DNA of 64,000 nucleotides, taken from the NCBI GenBank assembly GCA_002713215.1, contig PAVO01000042.1, forward strand, positions 1 to 64,000, in the 5' to 3' direction. Below, piece after piece: positions 19,031-29,964 of the stretch. The translations under genes and the position numbers were made by a program. This DNA is from Crocinitomicaceae bacterium. Lineage in GTDB: Bacteria > Bacteroidota > Bacteroidia > Flavobacteriales_G > Salibacteraceae. A model generated the notes under the pieces. It searched no databases, was not told the DNA's origin, and saw nothing but the letters and a program-made list of their open reading frames with translations. Positions within the stretch are counted from its first letter, which is position 1. The number at the start of each line of letters is the position of its first letter.

Positions 19031-19648
19031 ATGCCTGGATTAATTGGTAGAAAAATCGGAATGACAAGTGTGTTCAACGAGGCGGGTAAAAACCTCCCTT
19101 GTACGGTCATTGCTGCTGGTCCTTGTGTGGTAACACAATTAAGGACTGAGGAGAAAGACGGATACACCGCTGTACAAATCGGGTATGAAGAGAAGTCAGA
19201 AAAGCGCTCTTCCGCTGCTCAAAAAGGACATTTTAAGGCTGCTGGTACTACTCCTAAAAAACACGTTATGGAATTTGACGCGTTCGAAGGAGAAGTTAAA
19301 ACTGGTGATACAGTTGATGTTTCTCTTTTTGAAGAAGGAGAATTTGTTGATGTAACTGGTACCTCTAAAGGAAAAGGTTTCGCAGGTGTAATGAAGCGTT
19401 ACAATTTCCATGGTGTTGGTGATGCCTCTCACGGAACAAAAGATGTTGGTCGTACGCCAGGTTCTATTGGTATGGCTTCAACTCCTTCTCGTGTAATGAA
19501 AGGGATGCGAATGGCAGGTAGAATGGGTTCGGATAAAGTTAAAGTTCAGAACCTATTGGTGTTGAAAGTATTGGCTGATAAAAACCTGTTGGTTGTAAAA
19601 GGGGCTGTTCCTGGTCCTAAAGGTTCAATCGTTACAATTGAGAAGTAA
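19031..19648 (+). CDS. rplC: Ribosomal protein uL3
   Basis: 205 residues. It initiates 50S assembly near the peptidyl transferase centre. [14 protein letters not shown] at the start and [20 protein letters not shown] in the extended loop are typical; the loop carries His-Gly residues where other bacteria have the methylated Gln segment. Ends one base before rplD starts. Confidence 0.97.
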   Translation: MPGLIGRKIGMTSVFNEAGKNLPCTVIAAGPCVVTQLRTEEKDGYTAVQIGYEEKSEKRSSAAQKGHFKAAGTTPKKHVMEFDAFEGEVKTGDTVDVSLFEEGEFVDVTGTSKGKGFAGVMKRYNFHGVGDASHGTKDVGRTPGSIGMASTPSRVMKGMRMAGRMGSDKVKVQNLLVLKVLADKNLLVVKGAVPGPKGSIVTIEK

Positions 19649-19649
19649 G

Positions 19650-20276
19650 ATGAAAGTTGATATTTATAAAGCAGACGGATCGAAAGCGAGTAAAAAAGCT
19701 GAGCTTAAGGATTCAATTTTCGGGGCTGAAGTAAACGAACATGCTATTTATTTAGATGTTAAACAATACTTGGCTCACCAAAGACAAGGGACTCATAGTT
19801 CGAAAGAACGAGCTCAAATAGTTGGTAGTACTCGAAAGATTAAGAAACAAAAAGGAACTGGAACTGCTCGTGCAGGTAGCATTAAGTCACCGATCTTTAG
19901 AGGTGGTGGTAGAGTGTTTGGTCCCGAACCAAGATTTTATGGTTTTAAGGTAAATAAGAAAACCAAGCAAGTTGCCCGTAAATCGGCTTTGTCTTCAAAG
20001 GCTAAGGCTGATGAAATTATGGTAGTTGATAAGATTGAGTTGAAAGCTCCAAAAACCAGCGATATGGTTAAGCTGATTGACAATCTAAAGCTATCAGGCA
20101 AAAAAACCCTGCTGGTGTTGCCGGAGCCGGATAAAAATGTATATTTGTCGACCCGAAATTTAAGGGCTGTTTCGTACATAACTGCTTCAGAATTAAATAC
20201 TTACAGTATTTTGAATAATGAAAAAGTTGTTTTTTGCGAAGCTTCAATAGGAACGATTGAATCTATTTTAAGTTAA
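19650..20276 (+). CDS. rplD: Ribosomal protein uL4
   Basis: 208 residues from ATG 19650 (MKVDIYKADGSK), one base after the rplC stop; an in-frame TTG at 19638 overlaps rplC and is not needed. The exit-tunnel loop KQKGTGTARAGSIKSPIFRGGG is complete and wild type for macrolide contact. In Escherichia coli L4 represses the S10 operon; no such leader is evident here. Confidence 0.97.
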   Translation: MKVDIYKADGSKASKKAELKDSIFGAEVNEHAIYLDVKQYLAHQRQGTHSSKERAQIVGSTRKIKKQKGTGTARAGSIKSPIFRGGGRVFGPEPRFYGFKVNKKTKQVARKSALSSKAKADEIMVVDKIELKAPKTSDMVKLIDNLKLSGKKTLLVLPEPDKNVYLSTRNLRAVSYITASELNTYSILNNEKVVFCEASIGTIESILS

Positions 20277-20282
20277 GAAGCA

Positions 20283-20573
20283 ATGAATATTTTGCTAAAA
20301 CCGGTTATCACAGAAAAGATGTCTCGCGATGGAGAAGACTTCAATCGTTATGGCTTTGTGGTGCCGAGAAACGTAAATAAAGTTGAAATTAAAAATGCCG
20401 TGGAATCCATGTATGGCGTTACTGTTAAGTCAGTAAATACAATGGTTACTCCTGGTAAATCGAAATCCAGATACACCAAGAGGGGTGTTGTTCAGGGAAG
20501 TACAAGCACTGTTAAAAAAGCGGTTGTAACCTTGGTTGATGGAGATATAATTGATTTCTATAGTAGTATATAA
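20283..20573 (+). CDS. rplW: Ribosomal protein uL23
   Basis: 96 residues at the tunnel exit, docking site for trigger factor and SRP. LLKPVITEKM, RYGFVVPRNVNKVEIKNAVE and the GKSKSRYTKRG loop are typical. Start MNILLKP 6 bp after rplD. Confidence 0.97.
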   Translation: MNILLKPVITEKMSRDGEDFNRYGFVVPRNVNKVEIKNAVESMYGVTVKSVNTMVTPGKSKSRYTKRGVVQGSTSTVKKAVVTLVDGDIIDFYSSI

Positions 20574-20594
20574 TAAAGGAATAATTCACCGATA

Positions 20595-21416
20595 ATGGCT
20601 GTTAGAAAATTTAATCCGGTTACACCTGGTCAACGTCACAAAGTACAAGTTACGTTTGATGACATAACTACAGGTACTCCAGAAAAAAGCTTACTCGTTA
20701 CGCAAAAAAGAAGCGGCGGGAGAAATAGCGCTGGAAAGATGACCGTTCGATATAAGGGTGGAGGCCACAAAAAGAAATACCGTGTTATTGACTTTAAAAG
20801 AGATAATCATGGTATCCCAGGTAAGGTAACTTCAGTTGAATATGATCCAAACCGTACTGCACGTATTGCTTTGGTTGTTTATGCAAATGGAGACAAACGT
20901 TACATTGTTGCCCCCGCAGGACTTACTGTTGGACAAGAAATATTAAGTGGAGAAAAAGCTGCTCCTGAAATTGGAAATGCACTTTTCCTAAAAGATATTC
21001 CACTTGGTACTGTAATTCATAATATAGAAATGAATCCGGGGCAAGGAGGAAAATTAGCGCGTAGTGCTGGTTCTTATGCACAGTTGAATGCAAAGGACGG
21101 TAAGTATGCTATTGTTAAAATGCCTTCTGGGGAAACAAGAATGATTTTGCTTACTTGTTTAGCAACTATTGGATCTGTTTCTAATTCAGAGCACAGTCTT
21201 CAAATCAGTGGTAAAGCTGGTAGAAGCCGTTGGCAAGGAAAACGTCCTCGTACCAGAGGAGTTGCAATGAATCCGGTGGATCATCCAATGGGTGGTGGTG
21301 AAGGCCGTCAGTCTGGAGGTCATCCTCGTTCAAGAAATGGAATCCCTGCAAAAGGATTCAAAACTAGGTCTAAGAAAAAAGCGAGCAATCGCTATATAAT
21401 AACAAAGCGCAAGTAA
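20595..21416 (+). CDS. rplB: Ribosomal protein uL2
   Basis: 273 residues, required for subunit joining and peptidyl transfer. The segment [19 protein letters not shown] contains the conserved His of the peptidyl transferase region; [13 protein letters not shown] at the N-terminus is the usual beginning. Confidence 0.98.
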   Translation: MAVRKFNPVTPGQRHKVQVTFDDITTGTPEKSLLVTQKRSGGRNSAGKMTVRYKGGGHKKKYRVIDFKRDNHGIPGKVTSVEYDPNRTARIALVVYANGDKRYIVAPAGLTVGQEILSGEKAAPEIGNALFLKDIPLGTVIHNIEMNPGQGGKLARSAGSYAQLNAKDGKYAIVKMPSGETRMILLTCLATIGSVSNSEHSLQISGKAGRSRWQGKRPRTRGVAMNPVDHPMGGGEGRQSGGHPRSRNGIPAKGFKTRSKKKASNRYIITKRK

Positions 21417-21437
21417 TCCAATAGATAAGTTAGCATT

Positions 21438-21713
21438 ATGAGTCGTTCATTAAAAAAGCCACCTTTCGTTCATTACAAACTCCAAAAGAGAGTTGATGAT
21501 ATGCAAGCAGGTGGAAAGAAATCGGTGATCAAAACTTGGAGCAGGGCTTCACTTATTACTCCTGATTTTGTGGGTCTTACTATTGGAGTACACAATGGAA
21601 GACAATTCATTCCGGTTTTCGTAACTGAAAATATGGTTGGACACAAATTGGGTGAATTTTCACCTACAAGAAACTGGCGGGGACACGCGGGTAAAAAAGA
21701 TAAAAGAAAATAG
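21438..21713 (+). CDS. rpsS: Ribosomal protein uS19
   Basis: 91 residues, 30S head partner of S13. [14 protein letters not shown] and [18 protein letters not shown] are diagnostic. Confidence 0.98.
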   Translation: MSRSLKKPPFVHYKLQKRVDDMQAGGKKSVIKTWSRASLITPDFVGLTIGVHNGRQFIPVFVTENMVGHKLGEFSPTRNWRGHAGKKDKRK

Positions 21714-21724
21714 TTTAAGAAATT

Positions 21725-22120
21725 ATGGGAGCCAGAAAAAGACTTAAAGCTGAAGAGCGAAAAGAGGCACGTAAGGAGCAATACATTGCTCGCTTAAACG
21801 ATTGCCCTTCCTCACCCAGGAAGATGAGATTAGTTGCCGATTTGGTTAGAGGCGAAGAAATTGTAAAAGCTTCAAACATTTTAAAATTCCACAAGCAGGC
21901 AGCTTCAGAAAAACTTGAAAAATTACTGTGGTCTGCGGTGTACAACTTCGAAGAGAAATCGGGAGAAAGTTGGGAAAATGCAGGTCTGTTTGTAAAAGAA
22001 ATTAAAGTCGACGGAGCGCGTACCCTAAAGCGAATTAAACCTCGTGCACAAGGAAGAGCAAATCGAATTAGAAAAAGATCAAATCACGTAACATTGGTTC
22101 TTGGAACCCAAGAGCAATAA
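21725..22120 (+). CDS. rplV: Ribosomal protein uL22
   Basis: 131 residues. NDCPSSPRKMRLVADLVRG and the tunnel hairpin RTLKRIKPRAQGRANRIRKRSNH are complete, with no deletion of the kind that gives macrolide resistance. A short N-terminal basic extension (GARKRLKAEERKEARKEQ) precedes the core, as is usual in Bacteroidota. Confidence 0.97.
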   Translation: MGARKRLKAEERKEARKEQYIARLNDCPSSPRKMRLVADLVRGEEIVKASNILKFHKQAASEKLEKLLWSAVYNFEEKSGESWENAGLFVKEIKVDGARTLKRIKPRAQGRANRIRKRSNHVTLVLGTQEQ

Positions 22121-22129
22121 GATAGTAAG

Positions 22130-22840
22130 ATGGGACAAAAGACAAATCCAATTGCAAACAGATTAGGTTTTATCCGAGGATGGGATTCTAACTGGTACGG
22201 AGGAGATAAGTACGAAGACAAGCTAGTCGAAGACTATAACATTCGTCGATATTTAAATGTTCGTCTTCAAAAAGCGAGTGTTTCAAAAATCGTTATTGAG
22301 CGTACGCTTAAATTGATTACGGTTACAATTAGAACTGCACGACCTGGTATTATTATCGGAAAAGGTGGATCCGAGGTTGATAAACTGAAAGAGGAGATTA
22401 AGAATATTACCAAGAAGGATGTTCAAATAAACATATTTGAGATCAAGAGACCAGAGCTTGACGCTCGTTTGGTTGCTGATAGTATTTCTCGTCAAATTGA
22501 AGGACGTATTTCTTTTAGAAGAGCTGCTAAAATGGCGGTTGCTTCAACTATGAGAATGGGTGCCGAAGGAATTAAGATTACCATTTCCGGTAGACTTAAC
22601 GGAGCTGAGATGGCACGTACCGAGCATGTTAAAGATGGAAGAATTCCATTACATACGTTCAGAGCAGATATTGATTATGCTTTGAGTGAAGCCAAAACTA
22701 CTTACGGTAGAATTGGTGTTAAAGTATGGATTTGCAACGGTGAAGTTCTTGGAAAGAGAGATTTATCTCCAGTTGTAGAACAACAAAAGAAAGGCCCTGC
22801 TAGACAACAGAAGTTCAATAGCAGAAAGAAAAGAAACTAA
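22130..22840 (+). CDS. rpsC: Ribosomal protein uS3
   Basis: 236 residues, mRNA entry channel. [19 protein letters not shown] at the start and the KH-domain [17 protein letters not shown] motif are clear. Confidence 0.98.
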   Translation: MGQKTNPIANRLGFIRGWDSNWYGGDKYEDKLVEDYNIRRYLNVRLQKASVSKIVIERTLKLITVTIRTARPGIIIGKGGSEVDKLKEEIKNITKKDVQINIFEIKRPELDARLVADSISRQIEGRISFRRAAKMAVASTMRMGAEGIKITISGRLNGAEMARTEHVKDGRIPLHTFRADIDYALSEAKTTYGRIGVKVWICNGEVLGKRDLSPVVEQQKKGPARQQKFNSRKKRN

Positions 22841-22866
22841 TTGTTTAAATATTAAGCGATAGTAAA

Positions 22867-23289
22867 ATGTTACAACCCAAGAAGGTAAAACACAGAAAGG
22901 TTCAAAAGGGCCGAATTAAAGGAAACGCACAAAGAGGTGCTATGCTTGCTTTTGGTTCATTTGGTATTAAAACCACTGTTGAAGGTAGATTAACCGGAAG
23001 GCAAATTGAGTCTGCAAGGATTGCGGTAACTCGTTACATGAAAAGAGAGGGGCAGGTATGGATTCGAATCTTTCCTGATACTCCAATAACGAGTAAGCCA
23101 GCAGAAGTAAGGATGGGAAAAGGAAAAGGTGCTCTCGATCATTGGGTTGCTAAAATTAAGCCAGGGAGAATTCTTTTTGAAATTGATGGTGTAGATTCTG
23201 TTACAGCTAAAGAAGCGTTAAGATTGGCTGCTCAGAAACTTCCTGTAGTTTGCAAATTCGTAACTCGTCGCGATTACGACGGTAAATAA
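22867..23289 (+). CDS. rplP: Ribosomal protein uL16
   Basis: 140 residues, organises the A site of the 50[36 protein letters not shown] and [14 protein letters not shown] are diagnostic. Confidence 0.98.
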   Translation: MLQPKKVKHRKVQKGRIKGNAQRGAMLAFGSFGIKTTVEGRLTGRQIESARIAVTRYMKREGQVWIRIFPDTPITSKPAEVRMGKGKGALDHWVAKIKPGRILFEIDGVDSVTAKEALRLAAQKLPVVCKFVTRRDYDGK

Positions 23290-23297
23290 GAGGCAAG

Positions 23298-23498
23298 ATG
23301 AAACAGTCGGTAATAAACGAATTAAAAACAGAAGAGCTTTTCGAAAGATTGGAAGATGAGCAAAGCTCTTTGAACAAGCTGAACATTAACCATGTTGTTT
23401 CTCAATTGGAAAGCCCAATTGTATTGAGACAAAAGAGAAGAACTATTGCTCGATTGAAAACCGAGATTAGAAAGAGAGAATTAGCGCAATCTAAATAA
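23298..23498 (+). CDS. rpmC: Ribosomal protein uL29
   Basis: 66 residues, a two-helix protein at the tunnel exit. [18 protein letters not shown] and [18 protein letters not shown] match the family. Its TAA overlaps the rpsQ start codon (TAATG). Confidence 0.95.
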   Translation: MKQSVINELKTEELFERLEDEQSSLNKLNINHVVSQLESPIVLRQKRRTIARLKTEIRKRELAQSK

Positions 23499-23761
23499 TG
23501 GACAAGGTGCAAAGAAATCTTAGAAAAGAAAGAGTTGGGGTTGTAACTAGTGCTTCTATGAATAAATCCATAGTAGTAAAAGTTGAACGTAAAAAGAAAC
23601 ACCCTAAGTACGGAAAATTCGTAAAAATCACGAACAAATTCATGGCTCATGACGAAAAGGAAGAGTGTGGTGTTGGTGATACGGTAAAAATAATGGAAAC
23701 AAGACCTTTGTCGAAAAGCAAAAGGTGGAGACTTTCCGAGGTATTAGAGAAAGCTAAGTAA
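23498..23761 (+). CDS. rpsQ: Ribosomal protein uS17
   Basis: 87 residues. [32 protein letters not shown] segment and the [18 protein letters not shown] end are typical of S17. Overlaps rpmC by one base, implying coupled translation. Confidence 0.97.
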   Translation: MDKVQRNLRKERVGVVTSASMNKSIVVKVERKKKHPKYGKFVKITNKFMAHDEKEECGVGDTVKIMETRPLSKSKRWRLSEVLEKAK

Positions 23762-23770
23762 TTAGAAGCA

Positions 23771-24139
23771 ATGATTCAACAAGAAAGTAGATTGCAGGTT
23801 GCCGATAACAGTGGCGCAAAAGAAGTACTTTGTATAAGAGTACTTGGTGGTACCAGGCGTAGATATGCATCTGTAGGAGACAAGATTGTAGTCTCTGTAA
23901 AAGATGCAATGCCTTCAGGTAATATCAAAAAAGGTACAGTTTCTCAAGCTGTTGTTGTTAGAACTAAAAAAGAAGTTCGAAGAGCTGATGGATCATATAT
24001 CCGCTTCGATAACAATGCTTGTGTTTTATTAGGTACTACAGGTGAGATTAGAGGAACCAGGATTTTTGGTCCTGTTGCCCGTGAATTGCGTGAGAAGCAA
24101 TACATGAAAATTGTGTCATTGGCTCCTGAGGTGCTTTAA
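23771..24139 (+). CDS. rplN: Ribosomal protein uL14
   Basis: 122 residues, the exact usual length. [38 protein letters not shown] and [12 protein letters not shown] are diagnostic. L14 opens the spc part of the cluster. Confidence 0.98.
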   Translation: MIQQESRLQVADNSGAKEVLCIRVLGGTRRRYASVGDKIVVSVKDAMPSGNIKKGTVSQAVVVRTKKEVRRADGSYIRFDNNACVLLGTTGEIRGTRIFGPVARELREKQYMKIVSLAPEVL

Positions 24140-24151
24140 GATTTATAGGTG

Positions 24152-24472
24152 ATGAAAATCCATATCAAAAAAGACGATACAGTAAAAGTTCTTGCCGGAG
24201 AAGGTAAGGGTAAAACAGGAAGAGTTCTTTCTGTGGATGCTGCTAAGTACAGAGCTCGTGTTGAGGGCGTTAACATGATTAAGAAACATAACAAGCCAAG
24301 TGCTGAAAATCCTGACGGTGGAATCGTTGAGATGGAAGGAACTATTCATGTTTCTAACCTTATGTTGGTTGACTCTAGCGGAGAAGCTACTAGAATCAGA
24401 AGAGGTAAAAATGACAAAGGAAATTCAGTTAGAATTTCTGTAAAATCAAAATCAGGGGAGGAAATTAAGTAA
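24152..24472 (+). CDS. rplX: Ribosomal protein uL24
   Basis: 106 residues from ATG 24152 ([16 protein letters not shown]); a GTG one codon upstream is in frame but unlikely. The KOW motif [19 protein letters not shown] is clear. Its stop overlaps the rplE start (TAATG). Confidence 0.96.
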   Translation: MKIHIKKDDTVKVLAGEGKGKTGRVLSVDAAKYRARVEGVNMIKKHNKPSAENPDGGIVEMEGTIHVSNLMLVDSSGEATRIRRGKNDKGNSVRISVKSKSGEEIK

Positions 24473-25017
24473 TGTATCAGCCCAGGTTAAAAGCAGATTA
24501 TAAAGACCGCATTGTAGGTAGTTTGATGGACAAATTCAAATACTCTACTCCCATGCAGGTACCTAAAGTAGAGAAGATTGTTATCAGTCAGGGAATGGGT
24601 AAGGCCACTACTGACAAAAAGATTATGGAATCTGCTTTAGAAGAGTTAGCTCTTATAACAGGTCAAAAGGCAATCGCTTGTAAAGCGAAGAAAGACGTTT
24701 CTAACTTCAAGATTCGTAAAGGAATGCCAATAGGAACTAAAGTCACTTTAAGGTCTAATCAAATGTATGATTTCTTAGATCGACTAATCTCTTTGGCTTT
24801 GCCAAGAACTCGAGATTTCAGAGGAATTAAAAAAGAAGGTTTTGACGGTAGAGGAAACTACACTCTTGGAGTAAAAGAACAGATCATTTTTCCGGAAATT
24901 GACATTGATAAGATCAAAGAAATTAATGGAATGGATATCACTTTTGTTACTACGGCAAATACTGACGAAGAGGCAAAAGCATTGTTAACAGAATTTGGAT
25001 TACCCTTTAAAAAATAA
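24472..25017 (+). CDS. rplE: Ribosomal protein uL5
   Basis: 181 residues, binds 5S rRNA and contacts P-site t[35 protein letters not shown] and [20 protein letters not shown] are diagnostic. One-base overlap with rplX. Confidence 0.98.
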   Translation: MYQPRLKADYKDRIVGSLMDKFKYSTPMQVPKVEKIVISQGMGKATTDKKIMESALEELALITGQKAIACKAKKDVSNFKIRKGMPIGTKVTLRSNQMYDFLDRLISLALPRTRDFRGIKKEGFDGRGNYTLGVKEQIIFPEIDIDKIKEINGMDITFVTTANTDEEAKALLTEFGLPFKK

Positions 25018-25020
25018 GTA

Positions 25021-25290
25021 ATGGCTAAAGAATCGATGAAAGCTCGCGAAAGAAAACGCGAAAGATTAGTTGCTCAATACGCTGAAAGACGTGCTGCTTT
25101 AAAAGCTGAAGGAGATTGGGAAGCCTTGCAAAAACTTCCAAAGAATTCTTCTAAGGTAAGACTACACAACCGTTGTAAACTTACCGGACGTCCAAGAGGA
25201 TACATGAGAAACTTTGGTATTTCCAGGGTAACGTTTAGAGAAATGGCGACTCAGGGATTAATTCCAGGAGTTAAAAAAGCAAGTTGGTAA
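25021..25290 (+). CDS. rpsN: Ribosomal protein uS14, zinc-free (C-minus) long form
   Basis: 89 residues, the long form without the two CxxC pairs: the C-terminal part [19 protein letters not shown] keeps a single Cys. [24 protein letters not shown] is the standard end. The zinc-free state matches that of L36 in this cluster. Confidence 0.97.
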   Translation: MAKESMKARERKRERLVAQYAERRAALKAEGDWEALQKLPKNSSKVRLHNRCKLTGRPRGYMRNFGISRVTFREMATQGLIPGVKKASW

Positions 25291-25310
25291 AAGCATTATA
25301 ATACGAGATC

Positions 25311-25709
25311 ATGAATACAGATCCTATAGCAGATTATCTTACACGAATTAGAAACGGCATTGGCGCAGGAAACAAAGTAGTTGAGATTCCTGCATCGAAC
25401 ATAAAAAAGCAGATGACTAAAATCCTTTTTGACAAAGGATACATCTTGAACTATAAGTTTGAAGAAGAAGGTCCTCAGGGAAGTATTAAAATAGCCTTGA
25501 AATACTCTCAATCTAACAACACTTCAGCGATTAAATCCTTGCAAAGGGTTTCTACTCCTGGAATGAGACAATATACCAACTCTAAGGAATTGCCTAGAGT
25601 GTTAAATGGTTTGGGTATAGCTATTATTTCTACTTCTCAAGGTTTGATGACCGATAAGGAAGCAAGAAAATTGAATGTAGGTGGAGAAGTTCTTTGCCAC
25701 GTTTATTAA
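25311..25709 (+). CDS. rpsH: Ribosomal protein uS8
   Basis: 132 residues; in Escherichia coli it also represses the spc operon. TDPIADYLTRIRNGIGAG, RVSTPGMRQYT and LGIAIISTSQGLMTDKEARK are diagnostic. Confidence 0.98.
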   Translation: MNTDPIADYLTRIRNGIGAGNKVVEIPASNIKKQMTKILFDKGYILNYKFEEEGPQGSIKIALKYSQSNNTSAIKSLQRVSTPGMRQYTNSKELPRVLNGLGIAIISTSQGLMTDKEARKLNVGGEVLCHVY

Positions 25710-25728
25710 TAAATAAAGAGAAAGTAAA

Positions 25729-26280
25729 ATGTCACGGATAGGAAAAGCACCTATTACGATTCCTGAAAGCGCAACAGTTACCATTGAAGGTAATGTTGTT
25801 AATGTTAAGGGTCCTAAAGGAGAGTTGTCAGAAACAATCTCCGACCACGTAAGCGTGTCTATTGAAGATAACGTACTTATTGTGAGTAGAAAAGATGAGT
25901 CGAAAGATTCAAGGTCAAGACACGGATTGTACCGGTCATTGATCAACAACATGATTGTAGGGGTAACGGAAGGTTACAAAAAAGAACTTGAACTTAATGG
26001 TGTGGGTTACCGTGCCGTTGCAAGAGGTCAGGAATTGGAATTAACCATTGGATATTCGCATAACGTTGTATTCCATTTACCACCTGAAATTAAAGTGCAG
26101 GCAGAAACTGAAAGAGGTAAGCCGCCATTGGTACACCTTCAATCGCACGATAAGCAATTGGTTGGTATGGTTGCCGCTAAAATCAGATCGTTTAGACCAC
26201 CTGAGCCTTACAAAGGAAAAGGAATTAAATACGCAGGTGAATACATTAGAAGAAAAGCTGGTAAGTCAGCAGCCAAATAA
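25729..26280 (+). CDS. rplF: Ribosomal protein uL6
   Basis: 183 residues, two similar halves. [16 protein letters not shown] at the start, [25 protein letters not shown] in the middle and [24 protein letters not shown] at the end are typical. Confidence 0.98.
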   Translation: MSRIGKAPITIPESATVTIEGNVVNVKGPKGELSETISDHVSVSIEDNVLIVSRKDESKDSRSRHGLYRSLINNMIVGVTEGYKKELELNGVGYRAVARGQELELTIGYSHNVVFHLPPEIKVQAETERGKPPLVHLQSHDKQLVGMVAAKIRSFRPPEPYKGKGIKYAGEYIRRKAGKSAAK

Positions 26281-26288
26281 TATATAGC

Positions 26289-26642
26289 ATGGGACTCACT
26301 AAGTTAGAAAGAAGAAAAAGAATTAAAAGAAGAGTACGGAAACACATTTCCGGAACTACTTCTATCCCAAGGTTATCTGTGTTCAGAAGTAACAAAGAGT
26401 TTTACGCTCAGTTAATCGATGACGAATCTGGGAACACACTTGCAGCGGTATCTTCATTAAACAATAAAGAAGCTGCAAAAGGAAATAAAATTGAAAGAGC
26501 TGCCCTTATTGGAAAAGCATTAGCTGAAAAAGCAAGTGGAGCAGGGATTCAAGAAGTAAAATTTGATAGAAACGGTTACTTGTTTCACGGCAGAATTAAA
26601 GCATTTGCTGATGCTGCCAGAGAGGCTGGGTTAAAATTCTAG
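26289..26642 (+). CDS. rplR: Ribosomal protein uL18
   Basis: 117 residues, 5S rRNA binder. [31 protein letters not shown] and the [24 protein letters not shown] end match the family. Confidence 0.98.
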   Translation: MGLTKLERRKRIKRRVRKHISGTTSIPRLSVFRSNKEFYAQLIDDESGNTLAAVSSLNNKEAAKGNKIERAALIGKALAEKASGAGIQEVKFDRNGYLFHGRIKAFADAAREAGLKF

Positions 26643-26649
26643 TAATAAA

Positions 26650-27168
26650 ATGGCAAACGATAACATCAAAAGAGTACGGTCAAGCGAGATCGAGTTAAAA
26701 GATAAGCTTGTAAACATCCGTAGGGTTACTAAGGTAACCAAGGGTGGACGTACATTCGGATTCTCTGCATTGGTTGTTGTAGGAGACGAAAACGGAGTAG
26801 TTGGCTTTGGTACTGGAAAAGCAAAAGAAGTAACCAGTGCAATTGCTAAGGGAATTGACGACGCAAAAAAGAACTTGGTAAAAGTTCCGATTTTGAATGG
26901 TACCATTCCTCATCAACAAACTGCACGTTTCGGTGGAGCAAGCATTTATATTCAGCCTGCTTCTCATGGTACCGGTGTAATCGCTGGTGGTGCAATGAGG
27001 GCCGTTTTAGAGAGTGTTGGAGTTACAGACGTATTAGCAAAATCTAAAGGATCTTCAAATCCTCAGAATGTTGTTAAAGCTACTGTAAAAGCACTTACTG
27101 AATTGAGAGATGGAGTAACTGTCGCTAATCACAGGGGAGTTAGTTTAAGTAAAGTTTATAACGGCTAA
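26650..27168 (+). CDS. rpsE: Ribosomal protein uS5
   Basis: 172 residues, fidelity protein of the 30[28 protein letters not shown] and the [24 protein letters not shown] helix are diagnostic; the spectinomycin loop near residue 20-30 looks wild type. Confidence 0.98.
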   Translation: MANDNIKRVRSSEIELKDKLVNIRRVTKVTKGGRTFGFSALVVVGDENGVVGFGTGKAKEVTSAIAKGIDDAKKNLVKVPILNGTIPHQQTARFGGASIYIQPASHGTGVIAGGAMRAVLESVGVTDVLAKSKGSSNPQNVVKATVKALTELRDGVTVANHRGVSLSKVYNG

Positions 27169-27180
27169 ATCGTAGAGGAA

Positions 27181-27363
27181 ATGGCTAAGATAAAAGTAAC
27201 TCAGGTAAGGTCGAATATTAAACGACCAGAAGGACAGAAAAGAACGCTTGTAGCTCTTGGGCTCAAGAAAATTAATCAGTCGGTTGAGCATGAGGCTACT
27301 CCTCAAATCAAAGGAATGATTAATACAGTTAAGCATTTGGTGAAAACTGAAGAAGTTAAATAA
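27181..27363 (+). CDS. rpmD: Ribosomal protein uL30
   Basis: 60 residues. KIKVTQVRSNIKRPEGQKRTLVALGLKK and the VKHLVKTEEV end are the usual L30 pattern. Present in its normal place between S5 and L15. Confidence 0.96.
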   Translation: MAKIKVTQVRSNIKRPEGQKRTLVALGLKKINQSVEHEATPQIKGMINTVKHLVKTEEVK

Positions 27364-27380
27364 GAAATTTCGCTTTCGCA

Positions 27381-27827
27381 ATGAAATTACATGAATTAAA
27401 ACCCGCAAAAGGGGCTGTCAAAGACGGAAAAAGAATTGGTCGAGGAGAAGGAAGCGGAAGAGGCGGTACTTCTACTAGAGGACATAAAGGTGCTCAGTCA
27501 AGATCTGGCTATTCAAGAAAAATCGGATTTGAGGGAGGGCAAATGCCACTTCAAAGAAGAGTGCCAAAATTTGGTTTCAAAAATATTAACCGTGTTGAGT
27601 ATCGTGCAATTAACCTTTCTACACTCCAAGATTTGGTAGATAGAAAGAAAATTACTGAGGTAAACAAAGAGGTTCTTATGGACAATGGTCTGGTTGCTAA
27701 AAATGATTTAGTGAAGATTTTGGGTTCTGGAGAACTAAAAGCTAAACTTAAGGTTACAGCAAACGCATACTCGGTAAGTGCTAAAAAAGCGATAGAAGAT
27801 AACGGAGGAGAAGCCATTACACTATAA
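27381..27827 (+). CDS. rplO: Ribosomal protein uL15
   Basis: 148 residues. MKLHELKPAKGAVKDGKRIGRGEGSGRG at the start with the Gly/Arg-rich extension (STRGHKGAQSRSGY) is typical; the C-terminal half folds on the 50S surface. Followed by secY after 12 bp. Confidence 0.98.
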   Translation: MKLHELKPAKGAVKDGKRIGRGEGSGRGGTSTRGHKGAQSRSGYSRKIGFEGGQMPLQRRVPKFGFKNINRVEYRAINLSTLQDLVDRKKITEVNKEVLMDNGLVAKNDLVKILGSGELKAKLKVTANAYSVSAKKAIEDNGGEAITL

Positions 27828-27839
27828 AGAATCATTTGA

Positions 27840-29177
27840 ATGAAGCGTTTAATTACAACAATCCAAAACATTTATAAAATTGACGACCTAAGAATTCGTA
27901 TTCTGAACACCTTAGGTTTTCTACTTATATACCGATTAGGATCATTCGTTGTTTTACCCGGAGTTGACTCTGTGGTACTGGAAGCTAATGCTCAACAGGC
28001 AACTGGATTGGCAGCATTGATTAACATGTTTGCCGGTGGTGCTTTTAGTAGAGCTTCTATATTCGCTTTAGGTATAATGCCTTATATCTCTGCTTCAATT
28101 GTTATGCAGCTTATGGGCATAGCAGTTCCTCAATTTGCTAAAATGCAGAAAGAAGGAGAAAGCGGTAGAAAGAAAATTACACAATGGACTCGATTTTTGA
28201 CCATTGGTATTTGCCTGGCTCAGGCGCCATCCTACATTGCTACTTCTGTAGACCCTAGGGCAATCATTGAGAATACACCTTTCTTTTGGATTAGTTCTAC
28301 CGTTCTTTTAATTACCGGAACCATGTTCGTAATGTGGTTGGGAGAAAGAATTACCGATAAGGGATTAGGAAATGGTATTTCATTGTTGATAATGATCGGA
28401 ATCATTGCCAACTTCCCTACAGCGCTTGTGTTTGAATTCCAATCACAAAATAGTGTTGAAGGTGGTGGTTTGGTTATGTTCTTAGTTGAGTTGGTATTCT
28501 TGTTACTCGTTACTATTGCCACTATATTGTTGGTGCAGGGGGTAAGAAGAGTTCCAGTGAATTTTGCTAAAAACGTTGTTGGAAGTCGTCAAATTGGTGG
28601 TGCTCGTCAGTACATTCCTTTAAAGGTAAATGCTGCAGGTGTAATGCCAATTATCTTTGCTCAGGCGTTGATGTTTATTCCAATGAGTTTTGTAAGCATT
28701 ACCGATTCAGATGCTGCAACAAGCTTTGCGTCGTTGTTTGCTGACATAACTGGCTTCTGGTACAATTTGGTATTCTTTGTAATGATTATTGCGTTTACGT
28801 ATTTCTATACTGCAATTACGGTGAATCCAAATCAGATGGCTGATGATTTAAAGAAAAATGGTGGGTTTGTTCCAGGCATTCGTCCTGGGAAGGATACCTC
28901 TGATTTCTTGGATAATATCATTTCAAAAATTACACTTCCAGGGTCTATTTTCCTTGGAATTATTTCAATCTTACCTGCATTTGCGATGATCGCAGGTGTA
29001 AACAACAACTTCGCGTATTTCTTCGGGGGTACCAGTTTGTTGATTATGGTAGGAGTTATATTAGACACATTACAACAAGTAGAAAGTTATTTGTTGATGC
29101 GTGAATACGATGGTTTGATGAAGTCTGGTCGCATAAGCGGTCGTTCAAATGCCGGGAGTTACGGAGTTGCTCAATAA
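27840..29177 (+). CDS. secY: Protein translocase subunit SecY
   Basis: 445 residues with ten predicted membrane segments; the central pore of the Sec translocon in the inner membrane. RIRILNTLGFLLIYRLGSFV, GIMPYISASIVMQLM and the cytosolic loops (RQIGGARQYIPLKVNAAGVMPIIFA, FVPGIRPGKDTSDFL) are diagnostic. Its stop overlaps the map start (TAATG). All exported proteins in this window would pass through it. Confidence 0.98.
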   Translation: MKRLITTIQNIYKIDDLRIRILNTLGFLLIYRLGSFVVLPGVDSVVLEANAQQATGLAALINMFAGGAFSRASIFALGIMPYISASIVMQLMGIAVPQFAKMQKEGESGRKKITQWTRFLTIGICLAQAPSYIATSVDPRAIIENTPFFWISSTVLLITGTMFVMWLGERITDKGLGNGISLLIMIGIIANFPTALVFEFQSQNSVEGGGLVMFLVELVFLLLVTIATILLVQGVRRVPVNFAKNVVGSRQIGGARQYIPLKVNAAGVMPIIFAQALMFIPMSFVSITDSDAATSFASLFADITGFWYNLVFFVMIIAFTYFYTAITVNPNQMADDLKKNGGFVPGIRPGKDTSDFLDNIISKITLPGSIFLGIISILPAFAMIAGVNNNFAYFFGGTSLLIMVGVILDTLQQVESYLLMREYDGLMKSGRISGRSNAGSYGVAQ

Positions 29178-29962
29178 TGAGTCAGATCTTTTATAAGACT
29201 GACGAAGAAATTGAGATTCTTCGGGAGAGTTGTTTGCTTGTTGGAAAAACCTTGGCTGAAGTAGCTAAGTTAATTGAACCTGGTGCTGATCCGCTGAAGC
29301 TCGATAGAGTAGCGGAGGAGTTTATTAGGGACAATGGAGCTAAGCCGGGTTTTAAAGGATATGGAGGTTTTCCAAATACACTTTGCTTTTCTGTGAATGA
29401 GCAGGTTGTACATGGAATTCCAACAGAAAGACCACTTGAAAGCGGAGATGTTGTTTCCGTTGATTGTGGAGTTGTTCTTAATGATTTTTGTGGAGATTCT
29501 GCTTACACTTTTGAAGTAGGTGAGGTTGACCCTGAAGTAAAAAAATTACTGCAGGTTACTAAAGAATCTTTGTATTTGGGTATTGAAGCTGCTGTTTCAG
29601 GAAACAGAACCGGTGATATTGGTAATGCGGTTCAAACTCATGCAGAATCTCACGGGTATGGTGTTGTTCGCGAATTGGTTGGACACGGTTTAGGTCGAAG
29701 TTTGCACGAAGGTCCTGAAGTTCCAAATTATGGAAAGAGGGGGAGAGGCAAGCAGTTAAAACGAGGATTAACCATTGCCATTGAACCCATGATTAATATG
29801 GGAGGAAAGGCAGTGAAACAATTAAACGATGGCTGGACCATTGTTACCCGGGATGGGAAACCATCAGCACATTTTGAGCACGACGTGGCAATTAGAGATG
29901 GAAAGGCAGATATTCTGTCAAGTTTTGAAGAAATTGAAAAAGTATTAGAAAATAAAAAATAA
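29177..29962 (+). CDS. map: Methionine aminopeptidase, type I
   Basis: 261 residues. It removes initiator Met from new proteins. The dinuclear metal site is intact: Asp in [17 protein letters not shown] (two Asp), His in [15 protein letters not shown], Glu in [10 protein letters not shown] and Glu in AHFEHDVAI. One-base overlap with secY, then infA after 2 bp. Confidence 0.97.
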   Translation: MSQIFYKTDEEIEILRESCLLVGKTLAEVAKLIEPGADPLKLDRVAEEFIRDNGAKPGFKGYGGFPNTLCFSVNEQVVHGIPTERPLESGDVVSVDCGVVLNDFCGDSAYTFEVGEVDPEVKKLLQVTKESLYLGIEAAVSGNRTGDIGNAVQTHAESHGYGVVRELVGHGLGRSLHEGPEVPNYGKRGRGKQLKRGLTIAIEPMINMGGKAVKQLNDGWTIVTRDGKPSAHFEHDVAIRDGKADILSSFEEIEKVLENKK

Positions 29963-29964
29963 GT

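Noticed and set aside
25021-25290. Missing zinc cysteines in S14 and L36 as damage
   Set aside because: Both proteins are full length and both are known in zinc-free forms; this is a normal paralogue type.
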